A stretch of DNA of 64,000 nt from Adiantum capillus-veneris (Eukaryota > Streptophyta > Polypodiopsida > Polypodiales > Pteridaceae): the NCBI GenBank assembly GCA_014529385.2, contig CM043971.1, forward strand, positions 52,549,209 to 52,613,208, given 5' to 3'. The notes beneath the pieces were generated by a model that made no database searches, was not told where the DNA came from, and saw nothing but the letters and a program-made list of their open reading frames with translations. Position numbers and translations under genes: made by a program. Below, piece after piece: positions 9,874 through 20,999 of the stretch; the first letter of the stretch is position 1, and each line of letters opens with the position of its first letter.

Positions 9874-10137
9874 TTTTTAATGAAAAGGCTTTCGAGGCCA
9901 ACAAACAACTGAGTATAAAATGACAGCACGAATAGAAACGAGCAAGGAGCCATGTCAGTGTAAGCTGCAGGAGGCATGTCTGTTTCCACTGGAAAAGCTT
10001 GCAAGGCAGTTAGAGCAATTATCGTGGGCACCACCAAACTAAGACGCCCAGCTAATTCTTTAGGGTGGAACTGAACTGCTGTAAATGACAAGAACACACA
10101 TGCCAATGTGGGCAACACAAGCTTGAATAAATAGTAC
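9874..10137 (-). CDS. Cys-loop channel-like gene, TM1-TM3 exon
   Basis: This minus-strand exon is bounded by a good acceptor (tttcttgcag, ending 10138) and donor (GTAAGTC after 9874), 264 bp. It starts YYLFKLVLPTLACVFLSF, a TM1-like helix. It then has HPKELAGRLSLVVPTIIALT, which matches the short cytoplasmic turn plus pore-lining TM2 of pentameric ligand-gated channels (conserved R at the base, Ser/Thr/Leu along the helix). A proline-rich turn (VETDMPPAAYTDM) and a third hydrophobic segment CSFLFVLSFYTQLFVGLES (TM3) follow. Spacing and order fit the family well. No TM4 exon was recognised downstream. Taken with the ligand-domain exons to the right, this is the strongest evidence for the assignment. 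The encoded frame is open. Confidence 0.7.
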
Positions 10138-10214
10138 CTGCAAGAAAAAAAAAGTTTTGTTCACAAGAAAATCCATACACATACATACTTGCGGGCAGGC
10201 ATGCATGCGGGTGT

Positions 10215-10440
10215 GCATGTAAACGGTTCAAAAGTTTCATAAGTTAGAAACTAGTTTCTAGGCAACTCTGCTTGAGCCTGAAAATAAGTGAATATGCAAT
10301 TAGGGTCTACGACCCTTCCTTGGCATGTTGTAGTGCATGAGTTCAATACTGTGTAATAAAATTCCCCTCTCACGATCATATGTGTGCGGTGTGCGTGCAT
10401 GCACACACACGCACGTGCACACACACACATATGTAATAGT
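10215..10440 (-). other. Intronic part of channel-like locus, possible tiny exon
   Basis: The minus strand has an acceptor (tattttcag) followed by GCTCAAGCAGAGTTGCC, which could be a short exon (AQAELPRN then stop). The same segment is repeated at 5118-5300. CA-rich sequence occupies 10395-10432. No domain. Confidence 0.3.
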
Positions 10441-10927
10441 ATCTTTAAACACTTTGTGTATAACTATATGCGTGCATGTGCCATGAGAAAGCTCCATGCT
10501 CCATGCAAAATCCTTGCCATATTACATATCTTTAAACACTTTGTGTATAACTATATGCGTGCATGTGCCATGAGAAAGCTCCATGCTCCATGCAAAATCC
10601 TTGCCATTCTATTCGATGCATGTATTGTAATGCTCAAGAGTATATTTCACTCGCTCAGCGTACAACTTATCCCAGCGAATCGTAAAACTGTCCATGTCCA
10701 ATGGATTTGTCATTTCTTTGTTTTCATCAACAAAACTATCTTCTATAAAGACACACTTTAGATTTTCTTTAGAAAACGCATCAAGTATTTCTTTCCTTTG
10801 GCTGACATATGCTTCCTGTAAGTCTTGTAGCTATCTTGTGTCAAGAATGTTTCCTTCCATGCTTGGATCATGCCACATGTGCTTGATACTGTGATTTTCT
10901 TCAAAGTCCAGCCCGAAATTTTGCTCA
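10441..10927 (-). pseudogene. Channel-like gene, exon between ligand domain and TM exon
   Basis: The exon begins at 10927 after the acceptor attcatgtag and joins in phase to the upstream exon (…LSP|M SKI…). It encodes SKISGWTLKKITVSSTCGMI and then QAWKETFLTQD. Compared with the copy at 23700-24122 it lacks about 12-14 bp near 10835, which shifts the frame and brings a stop. It also has an 86-bp tandem duplication at about 10442-10606 (the word CTTTAAACACTTTGTGTATA twice). The other copy keeps a continuous frame here. It should lie between the ligand domain and TM1, but the sequence is not diagnostic of the family. Confidence 0.5.
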
Positions 10928-10969
10928 CTACATGAATAGCAACGTACATTAAAAATATAGCACCAACAT

Positions 10970-11030
10970 GTGTGTGTGTGTGTGTGTGTGGGTGGGTAGG
11001 GGGGGGCGGGGGTGGGGGGGGGGGGATCCA
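10970..11030. repeat. TG tract with long G runs
   Basis: About 11 TG units run into GGTGGGTAGGGGGGGGC and a final run of about 13 G. G-quadruplex potential on the plus strand. The equivalent place in the second gene copy (24164-24195) has TG but no G runs. Confidence 0.85.
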
Positions 11031-11059
11031 TTCATACTTCAATCATGTATAAGTATTTA

Positions 11060-11320
11060 CACAAGAAGATTTAGAATTTTGCGCATACGAGTCTTTTCCA
11101 ATGTTTTTCATACAATGAATAACATCATGAGCTTCTGCTCAAGAGGCACCACATACCTAGCTAGGTACAATTGGGGGCAGGGGACCACCAATCCCCCCCA
11201 CCAAGCCGGTGGTCCCCTGCTCCCAATCGTACCTAGCTAGGTCTGCGGTGCCTCCCTCACAGAAGCTCGGTAAGTCGCAACGTGGGAATTATTGTGAGAA
11301 TTTATCCAAAACCTCTTGTG
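11060..11320. mobile_element. Palindromic MITE, copy b
   Basis: Ends CACAAGAAG...CTCTTGTG. The centre is a long hairpin. Arms run from GAGCTTCTGCTCAAG through ACCTAGCTAGGTAC and a GGGGACCACC block, with their inverse on the other side of a loop of about 20 nt. It lies in the intron left of the central exon of the channel-like gene, in the opposite orientation to copy c. Confidence 0.75.
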
Positions 11321-11499
11321 AATTACATTATTCCAACCTGCTGCCCTGCGACTTCTTTGTAGTTTGTATGCTCATAGGATCAAACCTTAAATCTTGTTCC
11401 AATTAGTAGGCATTTTAGATTACTCACAAAGTCCTCCTTACTGTGCACATTGATTCCCTTTCGAAAAAACAAGAGGCACATATTAACACTAATACTTAC

Positions 11500-12031
11500 T
11501 TGGGGAGAGCTCTAAAACGTTGCCTTTTCCAACCTTCTGATTCTGGAAATACCATGCACCATAGTTACTTGGGGAGAGCTCTGCATCGTCTCCAACCTTT
11601 TGTTTCAATAAGCCTTTTGTAAGTTGAAGCCATGTCCTGCTGGAATAAGGGTTGAGGACATCGCTGGTAAGACTCTGAACATCAAATGGAAAGTATTGAA
11701 AGTTCATCTCACTTGCACATGTAGCATCCACATTGAGATACCACAATCTTCTCCAGAAGCATTGAGGATCATTCTTGTCAGCGGCTTCTATGCATTTGTC
11801 GAGTGACAAAAAATCTCCCATGGATGTGTATATGGATGGCACGGGAGTAGATGATTGGATTGCATTCAATTCACATCCTGGCAGACGAAGGGGGGGCACC
11901 CACACATTGTCGCAACATGACTCTAATTGGGGGTTGTTATCACAACGAAACTTGCACTTGCCATCCACATCCATTTCACTTGAACCTTGATCCAAGTAAT
12001 CATACCAATGAAAGATCATTTGAATTTCGGC
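11500..12031 (-). CDS. Cys-loop channel-like gene, ligand-domain exon
   Basis: Minus-strand exon with acceptor tattgtag (ending 12032) and donor GTAAGT after 11500. The frame is open: AEIQMIFHWYDYLDQGSS, then DNVWVPPLRLPGCELNAI, then CASEMNFQYFPFDVQSL. In pentameric ligand-gated channels the extracellular domain has W-x-D-x-R/Y-L, then vWvPdl...N, then C-x-(m/d)-x-x-FPFD-x-Q-x-(C/L). All three blocks occur here in order and spacing, including the FPFDVQ signature. The second Cys of the classic loop is not obvious, as in prokaryotic and protist relatives. Land plants are generally thought to lack Cys-loop receptors, so the assignment is surprising but the motif match is good. The upstream exon is at 12396-12735 and the membrane exon at 9874-10137. 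Confidence 0.7.
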
Positions 12032-12040
12032 CTACAATAT

Positions 12041-12287
12041 CACAAGAAGTTTTGGACAAATTCTCACAATAATTCCCACATTGTGACTTACTTCGACATA
12101 GCTTTTGTGAGGGAGGCACCACATACCTAGCTACGTACACCGGGGCCGGTGGGCCCCTACCCCCAATCATACCTAGCTAGGTATGCGGTGCCTCTAGAAC
12201 AAAACCTCATGATGTTATGCATTGTATGAAAAACACTAAAAAAAACTCCTTTTACCTACATGAGAAAAAATCTAAATCTTCTTGTGA
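12041..12287. mobile_element. Palindromic MITE, copy c
   Basis: Same family as 11060-11320 but inverted relative to it. Left end CACAAGAAGTTTTGGAC, right end CTTCTTGTG. The core hairpin contains ACCTAGCTACGTAC, a GGGGCCGGTGGGCCCC loop stem and ACCTAGCTAGGT. It begins nine bases from the acceptor of the central channel exon. Confidence 0.75.
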
Positions 12288-12329
12288 ATACCAGGGATGC
12301 ATTTGAATACTTAGTTTAAGTGCATCTAG

Positions 12330-12331
<2 letters not shown>

Positions 12332-12361
<30 letters not shown>
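12332..12361. repeat. (CA)n microsatellite
   Basis: About 14 CA units in the intron next to the first recognised channel exon. Confidence 0.95.
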
Positions 12362-12364
<3 letters not shown>

Positions 12365-12395
12365 ACAATAGAATGTATAGTGGACAATGTTGAAC

Positions 12396-12735
12396 CTGGA
12401 AAGAGCCACCAGAGGGGTCGATGGCCTTGAGTTCCAGAAGTCGGAGGTCGAACAACACCAACTTCATGGCATAGCCCTGCTGGCAGAGGGTGTCAAAAGG
12501 GCTAGTGCCGTCCAAGGGGGGGACGTAGGAGACAAAGGGGTCGCTGTTGTTGATGCAGGCGCCAACATCCAACAGCCTGGTCAAGTTCGCACTGCTTGCA
12601 AATGCCGATATTCTCCCTGGAAAGACGCGCCTAGTGCCGGCCAAACCCACATTCACCATGTTTTGTTGGGCGCCAGAATATCCCGGCGAGCCCATTAATG
12701 ATATTACTATGAAGACGAGCGGCAGCTACACCCGT
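12396..12735 (-). CDS. Cys-loop channel-like gene, N-terminal exon
   Basis: Minus-strand exon with donor GTTCA after 12396 (TTTCCAG|GTTC). The upstream limit is taken from a possible acceptor (gggtgtag) near 12736. It encodes a hydrophobic LPLVFIVISLMG that could be part of a signal peptide, then QQNMVNVGLAGTRRVFPGRI and finally MKLVLFDLRLLELKAIDPSG followed by GSFQ. The last segment matches the early beta strands of the pentameric-channel ligand domain (v-v-l-dl-l-id...sF), and it splices in phase to AEIQMIFHW at 12031. No initiating ATG upstream of the hydrophobic segment is in frame, so another 5' exon is missing or lost. Confidence 0.6.
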
Positions 12736-12739
12736 AGTG

Positions 12740-15085
12740 CATTTAAATTAGCCTACCCCTTGCAGGCGGGCAACTGCTGCAATACAACTTCCTCTAAATG
12801 TCTATATAAAATTTGAGCAATCATCTGATTCGGCTTCTAATCTTCTCCTCAACGCCAAACCAATGTCTGCGCTAATAATATTTCTCTCTTAAGGCCACAG
12901 CAACCTGCGTTGATAATATCATGCACAAGGAGTTTTAGTCCAGAAGAGAAAACACCATGGTTTCTCACATTATCTCCCTCTCTCAAGTAGGGAAGAAATT
13001 AGGGAGATCTTTTTCCATATGGAATAGAGAGGTGAATACAAAAATCCAATTTCCATGAGGAAAACATAATGTCGTAGTAGTCGAAATAGTTTTCCCTAAT
13101 GTAAAAGTGAGACTGTCAAGTTTACGTGTAAGTGAGAAATTATTTCCTTCAAGGGAGTCTTTTTCACATCACTCACATATGAAACCAATAAAATATTGAA
13201 GGAAAAAAATTAACATGAGAGAATCTAAGTAAGAAAATTTTCATGTACAAAAAAGAGTGCTTAGTTATCCCACATGAGTAAAGAATGACTTTTCCTCACA
13301 ATGAGTTTTTATAATTCACATGAGTGACTCATCACTCTACTTTCTTATTGCACATTTCACACATGAGAAAACAATTCCTACATGAATACAATTATTTGTA
13401 TGATTGGGTCAAAAAACAATTTTGGAATGACACTTATATTTATTTGAATACTCACATGAGATTAATCATTTGTATAAATAGATCAATAGAATAATGCTAA
13501 TGACATATCGTTTTCTCCAAGATTTTATTTCTTTGGCCCTCACTACATCAGCAAAAACAATCAATTTGCCACCCAACAAGCAATTATTATTTGCGCTTTT
13601 CTTCATGATTGTCAACCCCCAAGCACGATTTTTATCAGAGCACTTGTGAATCATTCAATAATGAGCAGACATAGCTAAAGTAGATCCTAGGCAATCAATT
13701 ACATTGAGTTGATTACTTGCTCCTCCTTCTTAAGTTGATAAAGTTTATTTTGGGATAAATGATCCCTTGCAAAGTAAACCCTCATTGGTAGTCCATGCTT
13801 TCGCACTTCAACCATGCTTTACTAGACCTGCATACTAAATCCAACTCATAAATCTGCAAAGACTTGTGTTTTAAAACAATCAAGTACAACACCAATTCCT
13901 AGATATTTTGAGTTCTTTAAGATAATTTGAGATTATCTGGATTGAAAGAAATATTTCAAAGTTATTTTTTGGTGTAGACAATTTTTGAGGTGAACTACTT
14001 ACCTCAAAAGATACAACATTAGGTATTCATGTTTTGCTATCAATCCTCCATTTTCTCCTCTCTACAATCTCTTCAGTCCTGACACTTTTAGCTTAATGCA
14101 CAATTATACACTCATCAATAATTTACCACATTACTACTTTACGGCCGCCATTGATATGATCAGAATTCCTTACAAGTGCAATTGACAACATAAGAAAATT
14201 ATAGACATAATAGACAAGGTTTAAGCCCACCACATTCTCAAGTGACTACAATCTTCAGAAACTTCAAACCTATCAAGCAAGACAGCATTTAAGTACGTGA
14301 ACCTTCAACTAGCAAGCAAATCCACACTTACCACATTTACGTAACCTGCTCTATTATATGATCAAAATTTCCACGAAAAAACTTGTGCACATATATTGCT
14401 TTAGGAGTAGCTAAATGTAAAGAGAGTATTCATTTCAATGGCTGTGATCAAGGTTTCTCTATACCTGATTTCTCTATACCTGATGACACCTAGAAGAACT
14501 GTCTTGAAAGAACCTCTTCCATATCTGTGAGACTTGATTAAAAGACACTTAAACCCACTATAAAATACAAGCATCCGTGAGATATTAGACAAAGAGAGAA
14601 ACAAAGTTCTCTCACGTTCCAAGAAACAAGCTTGTTCAAACGAATGTAAGTACCCACTTCAAGTGTGAAAAGCAATCACCCTCACTTACCCCCTTGCAAT
14701 TAGCAAGTTGCCTGACCAAAACTTCTTGTCAAAGATTTAAAATTAAAAAGAAAAGACAAGGCTTAAAGTTGAAAAATAAAAAATTAGCTTATTTCTTTTC
14801 TTCCATGCTTTGGGGGTTGAGAGCACTGTTTGAGAAAACCATTTTCCCAAACATACAAAGTTCCTTTTCTTGAATTTTCCAAGAGGAAATTTAAAAATTT
14901 TATATTATTTTTTCATAATTTTACACTATTTTTCTCTATTTTGGGGTGGAATTTCTCCTCTTGTGCTTGCTCTCAATCGGCATTTTTTAAATTGAAAATG
15001 ACACGATATTAAGTTGAAACACATTTTTCCCAAAGAGTGGTGGAGAGAAATGAAAGCTCCACATGGGGAAAAGGGTCCGCTTCAT
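12740..15085. other. AT-rich non-coding stretch
   Basis: No ORF, RNA gene or clear repeat structure recognised. Only short frames without domains. Confidence 0.6.
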
Positions 15086-15087
15086 GG

Positions 15088-15205
15088 GATTGGAAAAACT
15101 AGGCAAGGTTCACATTTTGCTATGCACTTTTACATGATCCCAAGGAGATTGGAAAAACTAGGCAAGGTTCACATTTTGCTATGCACTTTTACATGATCCC
15201 AAGGA
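15088..15205. repeat. 59-bp tandem duplication
   Basis: Two head-to-tail units starting GATTGGAAAAACTAGGCAAG at 15088 and 15147 appear identical. Recent. Confidence 0.95.
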
Positions 15206-15244
15206 GAATATTTAATTCTTACAGAAATGCGGTGAGTCAACTAC

Positions 15245-15553
15245 ACCTCAAAGTCAACTACACCTCTTTGAGGTGCAGTTGCTCTACCCCCCCTTTCATA
15301 TAACAATAACATTTCCCTTCAACGTGTGACCATAGCATCATGTTGTTAGACTTCTTGCTCTTACCAATTACCCCCTCCTATGTGGGGGGTACCTAATGAC
15401 CTAGAGGCCTCCCACACGAAGGGGGGTAATTTGTTATTTAAAGATTTTTTACCCCCTCTCTTCACATTCACACGTGAGGTGAGGGGTGATTTGTTATTTG
15501 GGTGGGGGGTAGAGCAACTGAAGCCCAAAGAGGTCTAGTTAACCTCACAAGAG
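15245..15553. mobile_element. Foldback MITE with about 40-bp inverted ends
   Basis: The left arm at about 15252-15292 (CAACTACACCTCTTTG ... GTTGCTCTACCCCCC) is repeated inverted at about 15507-15548 (GGGGGGTAGAGCAACTG ... CAAAGAGGTCTAGTTAACC). The roughly 215-bp interior contains further inverted C-rich and G-rich words (ACCCCCTCC, GGGGGGTA). No coding capacity. Confidence 0.65.
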
Positions 15554-15599
15554 GGGGTAACAAGAAATTATGTGCTTTGGGATTCTTCAATTAGATTTC

Positions 15600-18240
15600 T
15601 TCTCATAATGAAAGAATAAAAACAAGTGATAAAATCACCAGCCTGCATGCATGATAAAAATTTCTTTTTGACATGCAATTTTTTCAAGCCCCCTTTCATA
15701 TGATTTGTGTAATGCAATTAACTTATATAATTTGCGATATATAACGTCAACTTAAAGATATAAACACAAAAAATCATGCATGATAAAAAATTCTTTTTGA
15801 CATGCAATTTTTCAAGCCTCCTTTCATATGATTTGTGTAATGCAATTAACTTATATAATTTGCCATATATAACGTCAACTTAAAGATATAAACACAAAAA
15901 ATGACAGGCAATTTTGAGATTCTAGCATGTCAAATGACATGAGTTTATTTTTAAGCCCTTGACAAAAAAAATAGGAGTGAATTTTAGGCCTTCATCTGAG
16001 GCTAGATCCCACTTTAAAATCTCTACATCACTAAGCCTTAAAATTTAAACAAACTTAAGCACAGAGAATTGAATTAAAAAAAGCACCCTTAAGCTCTACA
16101 CACTAAGCTTTAGATCCCTATGCTCTACACCTCACTTTCAAAATTCTACATTTTTTAGCTCCAGAGTCCCTTTTACAAATTTAAAATTGTAAATCCCTAA
16201 GTTGTAAATCCCACTTTAAAAGCTTAAAAGTTCTAAGTCCTAAAACTCTAGCGTCTCGGGATGACCCTCTCCCTACTTGTGGATCCATGTAACATTTTCA
16301 CTTTCTTTAATTCAAAGTTTTACCTTCGAATAAAAACAAGTGATAAAATCACCAGGCATGATAAAAATTTCTTTTTGACATGCAATTTTTCAAGCCCCCT
16401 TTCATATGCTTTATGTAATGCAATCAACTTATATAAATTGCCATATATAACGTTAACTTAAAGATATAAAAAGAAAAAATGAAATGCAATTTTGAGATTC
16501 TAGCATGTCAAATGACATAAGTTTTTTTAAAACACTTGTTTTGATAGGCAAAATAGCCCTTGACAAAAAAAATAGGTATTAGTTTTAGACATTGATATGA
16601 GGTTAGATCCCACTTTAAAATGTCTACATCTCTAAGCTTTTTTTTTAAAAAAACATAAGCACATAGAATTGAATTAGAAAAGCACCTTTAAGCTCTACAC
16701 TCTAAGCTTTAGATTCCTATGCTCTACACCCCACTTTAAAAATTTTATATTTTTAAGCTCTAGAGCCCCTTTTACAAATTTAAAACTATAGATCCCTAAG
16801 TTGTAAATCCCACTTTAAAAGCTTTAACACTAGGTTGGTAACCTAACAGGACATAAAAGTGTCCTTTCAGGGTTTTGAAAAAAACCTCCAAAATCATAGT
16901 AGATCCACTCATTTTGTAAAATCCTTTCATGAGGTTATAGTTCAAGGCCTACTACACATGGAAAAAATCATAAACTTATAAAGTTTCTCATCTTTTGGTC
17001 ACACCAAGCCTCCAAAGTTGATGGACCAGTGCATTTTCATCAAAACAGTTATTTTTTACATTTTGTTGCATAAAAATAAGATTAGGGAATTTTGTAGGAC
17101 TTGAGATAAATTCCCTAGTTAACTTCAATGGGTTGGTGATCAGAACATATGATTGCTTCTCACTCACTATTTTTTGTTTTGCCAAAATAAATAGGTACAA
17201 AAAAGTTGAATTTTTACCATTCTGCAAACCTATCATCAAAGTTTCTATAGCCACGCTCAATACAAATAATATATGCATGTTTTCTTAGTTTCCTATTGTA
17301 CTTTACGTTCATAAGGAGTCATGGAGCATGTCAAAAGAATACTACATCTCTTACCAAGGGGAATCTTGGGGACAAAGATGAAGTGCTAAATACAACAAAC
17401 ATGAAAAAAACTGGGCTCAACATTATGAGTTGTAGAATCCCATAGAAACTATTCAATATCTAGCCAAATTTGATCCTTATGACTAGATATGGTTACTACC
17501 TACAAAATGCATGTAGTTGTCACAAGAAACTAACAATATTGAAAAAGCTATACTTGATATACTAGAATGTTTCGTTTTCTTCTATAATTGAAAAAACCAA
17601 CCATCCTTGTATACTATGAAAAATAGGGTATTAGGTGCCCCAAAACTCAAGGAATACTAGCTTTATGTTACAATATGCGACATAGAAAATAAAAAATGCA
17701 TTTGGATATCATGAAATCCACCAAAAAAATCATAGAAGAGCTAAAATTGGCTAAAAAACAGGATTTGACAATTTTTGTAGTTTGGTCATAACTTACAACT
17801 TTAATATTTATTTCTCCCTAGAAGCATCAAGACATGTTGAGGACTACTAAAGATAGTTCTCTAGCATTATAGACCTCACAAACATGAATTCTAGAGTGGT
17901 ATAATTGCAAAAAGTTGAAAAAAGCCAAAAACAGGACCCGTTTTTTCACACAGTTTAGGTTGTGAAATGTTGTGCAAGGACAAGGTTAAAGATGGAATTG
18001 ATATTCCAAAAAAATGTCGAGTTTTTTTCAGCTCATGAGACAACTTTTTAGATGGATAGCACCTCAAAATCCATTTTGAAACTCTTGACATAATTCAAGG
18101 AAAATGGTCACTTAAGAGGACATAAAAGTGTCCCATTACCAACCTAGTGTTAAAGTTATGAGTCTTGAAACTCTAGCGTCTCGGGGTGGATCTATATAAC
18201 ATTTTCACTTTCGTTAATTCAAAGTTTTACCTTTTAAAAA
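15600..18240. repeat. Two diverged tandem units, second one interrupted
   Basis: Unit one is about 15600-16315. Unit two is about 16316-16827 continuing at 18154-18240. Both begin with ATAAAAACAAGTGATAAAAT and share GACATGCAATTTTTCAAGCC, TTCTAGCATGTCAAATGACA, AGCTCTACAC and AAACTCTAGCGTCTCGG. Inside unit one, about 128 bp (15647-15774 and 15775-15903) is tandemly doubled. No coding signal. Confidence 0.7.
16828..18149. mobile_element. TTAA-flanked element with CACTAGG inverted ends
   Basis: The element is 1322 bp. Terminal inverted repeats are CACTAGGTTGGTAA and TTACCAACCTAGTG, each bordered by TTAA (16824-16827 and 18150-18153). Just inside each end is an imperfect palindrome GGACATAAAAGTGTCC. 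The neighbouring unit of the host tandem repeat runs straight through this site, so the empty site is visible in the window. TTAA duplication with short ends starting CAC is the signature of piggyBac elements. No transposase motif was found inside, only frames without similarity, so it would be non-autonomous. A Tc1/mariner reading (TA duplication, ends ACACTAGG) cannot be fully excluded. Confidence 0.6.
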
Positions 18241-18243
18241 AAA

Positions 18244-19425
18244 CACTCTAAGTCCTCATTGGATCGGAGATCTTACTTTAAAAGTTCTACATCTTTAAGT
18301 TCTGTACTTAGCTTTAAAATCTTTAAAAATAAAAATAAAAAATCTTTAAAGATTAAACACTAAAGGATAAATTTCTTCCATAAAGTTTTAACTAACAAAA
18401 ATGACAACTTTAGTCTAGTATCTCAAGTTTCAACGGGTGAAAGAAATTCTGAAAATGAAAAGGTGAGTAAAAGAACTTCTCAAATTTCAAACTGAAAAGG
18501 TGACTCTTGGGATTTGTGGAGCTTCTAAGGTTTTATCATTTAACATGTAAGGTTGTCAACTTTTCATGCTTTCAAAGGCATTGGGTAACCCAAAATCTTT
18601 TCCTTGATATACTGATATATGAGCGTTCATTTCATATTTCAAAACTCAAGACATGTCCATCATTAGATTTACACACTCTTTGTTTCAATGAGTGCCCACT
18701 ATCTTATTTCAACCAATCAACATTTTTGACCTATAAAAAAATGCTTAAAAATACAACTCAACCTTTTTTCTATTTTAGTCAGCAAAAAGAAAAGGCAACT
18801 CTATAGCCTTTGCCCTTTGGGCAGGCCAAACAAAACTCTAGGTCCTCATTGGATCATTGGAGACCTTACTTTAAAAGTTCTATATCTTTACGTTCTAAAT
18901 TTAGCTTTAAAATCTCTAAAAATAAAAATAAAAAATCTTTAAAAATTAAAGCTCTAAAAGATAAATTCCTTCCATAAAGTTTTAACTAACAAAAATGACA
19001 ACTTTAGTCTATTACCTCAAGTTTCAAGGGGTGAACTAAATTCTCAAAATGAAAAGGTAGTTAAAAGAACTTCTCAAAATTCAAAATGAAAAGGTGACTT
19101 TTGGGATTTGTGGAGCTCTAAGGCTTTATCATTTAACATGTAAGGTTGTCAAAGTTTCATGCTTTCAAACTTCAAAGGCATTGGACAACCCAAAATCTTT
19201 TTCTTGATATATGAGCGCTAATTTCATATTTCAAAACTCAAGACATGTCCATCATTAGATTTACACACTCTTCATTTCAATGAGTGCCCACTATCTTATT
19301 TCAACCAATCAACATTTTTGACCTATCAAAAAATACTTAGAAATACAACTCAACCTTTTTCATATTTTAGTCAGCAAAAAGAGAAGGCAACGCTATAGCC
19401 TTTGCCCTTTGGGCATGCCAAAAAG
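18244..19425. repeat. Tandem duplication, unit about 590 bp
   Basis: Two units, starting at about 18244 and 18833. Shared words include GGTCCTCATTGGATC, AACTAACAAAAATGACAACT, ACATGTCCATCATTAGATTT and CCTTTGCCCTTTGGGCA. Small indels separate them. Short frames only. Confidence 0.8.
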
Positions 19426-19680
19426 ATTGTTTATTTCTAGTTTCAAATCGTGTTGCATCTTTCTTGTATAAAAAGTTTTTTTTAACTAGTCACATCCTCC
19501 TTTGCACGCCTTTTGAGAACCATTTCCTTTCACTCCTTCCATTTAATGCTTCTTTATTTTAATGTGTGATTGTGATAGTAAAAATGGGATGGGGGCAATT
19601 TTTTAAGTGTGAAGTTGGAGGGGGTAATGCAAAACGGATAGTCCCCCTCTCGTGTGGGGGTACCCCTAGACTTTGAACTC

Positions 19681-19681
<1 letters not shown>

Positions 19682-19719
<38 letters not shown>

Positions 19720-19780
19720 AATGATGTATTAACATCTTCAAAAAGGCCAAAATGGCGTATGAGACCAAACCGTTACAAAA
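19682..19780. repeat. (GA)n tract with a recurring flank, minus orientation
   Basis: A GA tract (19682-19716) is followed by a block that on the minus strand contains the word GCCTTTTTGAAGATGTT. The block recurs in plus orientation at about 7966-8022 and 20838-20961. A dispersed repeat carrying its own CT tract. Confidence 0.7.
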
Positions 19781-19945
19781 TGATAAACCTGGCTAGAAAA
19801 AAGAGGGATACTAAAGTGAAACTAAAGGTGCTAATGATTGGAAATGTGTATGGTTTGTGTGATCACTGATACAATGTGTGCCCAATACAAGAGGGTGTAT
19901 AATGGGTGATGAGTCCATCCTCATATGCACTTTGGATGTCGAGCT

Positions 19946-20242
19946 AGTATGGCTCAAATCCTCTGTTGTAGTCTCCCGTCGATGTTGGGATGCTCCTCTC
20001 CTCAATGGTGGGCGTCTCTATCTCCCTAGCTCCGATGCTCGATCAATGAGAGTTCTGCGAGTGTGGGTATGAGCTGAGCTTTGTACTAGTGGCTACCCGT
20101 CTACTTGTCCAATGTCTGGTGTGAAGAAATCACCATGAATGTCAACTAGTATGGCTCGAACCTTCTGTTGTAATCTCGGTCGATGTTGTGAAGCTCCTCT
20201 TCTCTATCTCCCTAGCTCCGATGCTCGATCAATGAGAGTACC
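19946..20242. repeat. Direct duplication of about 100 bp
   Basis: Shared words TAGTATGGCTC, TCTGTTGTA, TCGATGTTG and CTATCTCCCTAGCTCCGATG at 19946-20055 and 20145-20242. Confidence 0.7.
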
Positions 20243-20284
20243 ACCCTATCTGTCTTTCGAATTGTCTCTAACTACCTTTAACAT

Positions 20285-20735
20285 CTTCGAAGGTGGAGGG
20301 AGCTAGCAGGGGATGAGGGTAAGAAAGAGGAAGAAGAAATAGTTCCTCACTTATCATCAATCTTGTTGCTTAGCATAGCCTAATAGCATAGTAATGATGA
20401 TGAAGAAGATGGCAAGCTTAAGCATTGAAGCATGGCTCTTGGTTGGATTTTCACTTCATAGCCAAGAGTGTTGGTGTAGGCTCTCAACTTCTCAAGTTTG
20501 GAGAAGGAGATGTAGTTCTTGCACTTTCACAAAGTGAGAATGAGAGCATGTGAGTGTGTGTGTGAGAGAGAGTATACCCCCCAAAAGCACACCCCCAACT
20601 TGCTTTGGTTGACCCCTCCTTGTAGCTCATCATTGCATTGGATTGGACCCTTGCAAGCCTAGCCAATCACATGCATAGTGCAAATCAAATCAAGCAACCA
20701 TGGTAGCATTTGGACAAGTATCCCCCTTCCCCCTT
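20285..20735 (-). mobile_element. Diverged LTR fragment of the 29-37 kb Gypsy family
   Basis: Minus-strand sequence follows the middle of the Gypsy LTRs at 29930-30330 and 36414-36815 with many changes. Shared words in the forward LTR sense include CTCAAC-type leader blocks, the cytosine-rich GTATAC patch, TATGAAGTG and the run leading to CTAGCTCCCTCC. No internal retrotransposon sequence adjoins it. It may be a solo LTR remnant. Confidence 0.55.
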
Positions 20736-20837
20736 TGAGAGAGAGGGCTTGAAAAATGCAGGTTTCAATTTTAGTTTTTCAGTTTTCAGTCTTTTACATG
20801 GACATTGTATCAGATTCACCATTTGTAAACTCTTTTG

Positions 20838-20928
20838 TCTCATAGGTCACTTTGGCCTTTTGAAGACGTTAATATATCATTTCATTTTTTTTTCTCTCTA
20901 TGTCTCTCTCTCGTTAATATATCATTTC

Positions 20929-20961
<33 letters not shown>
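20838..20961. repeat. Dispersed repeat ending in a CT tract
   Basis: Contains GGTCACTTTGGCCTTTTGAA and a twice-repeated TTAATATATCATTTCATTT, and ends in about 15 CT units. Same family as 7966-8022 and the minus-strand copy at 19682-19780. Confidence 0.7.
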
Positions 20962-20964
<3 letters not shown>

Positions 20965-20999
20965 CAAACATCACCACCACACCAGCAACCTCTTTGTTA

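Noticed and set aside
16828..18149. CACTA (En/Spm) element, because the ends begin CACTA
   Set aside because: CACTA elements make 3-bp duplications and have longer subterminal arrays; here TTAA flanks both ends.
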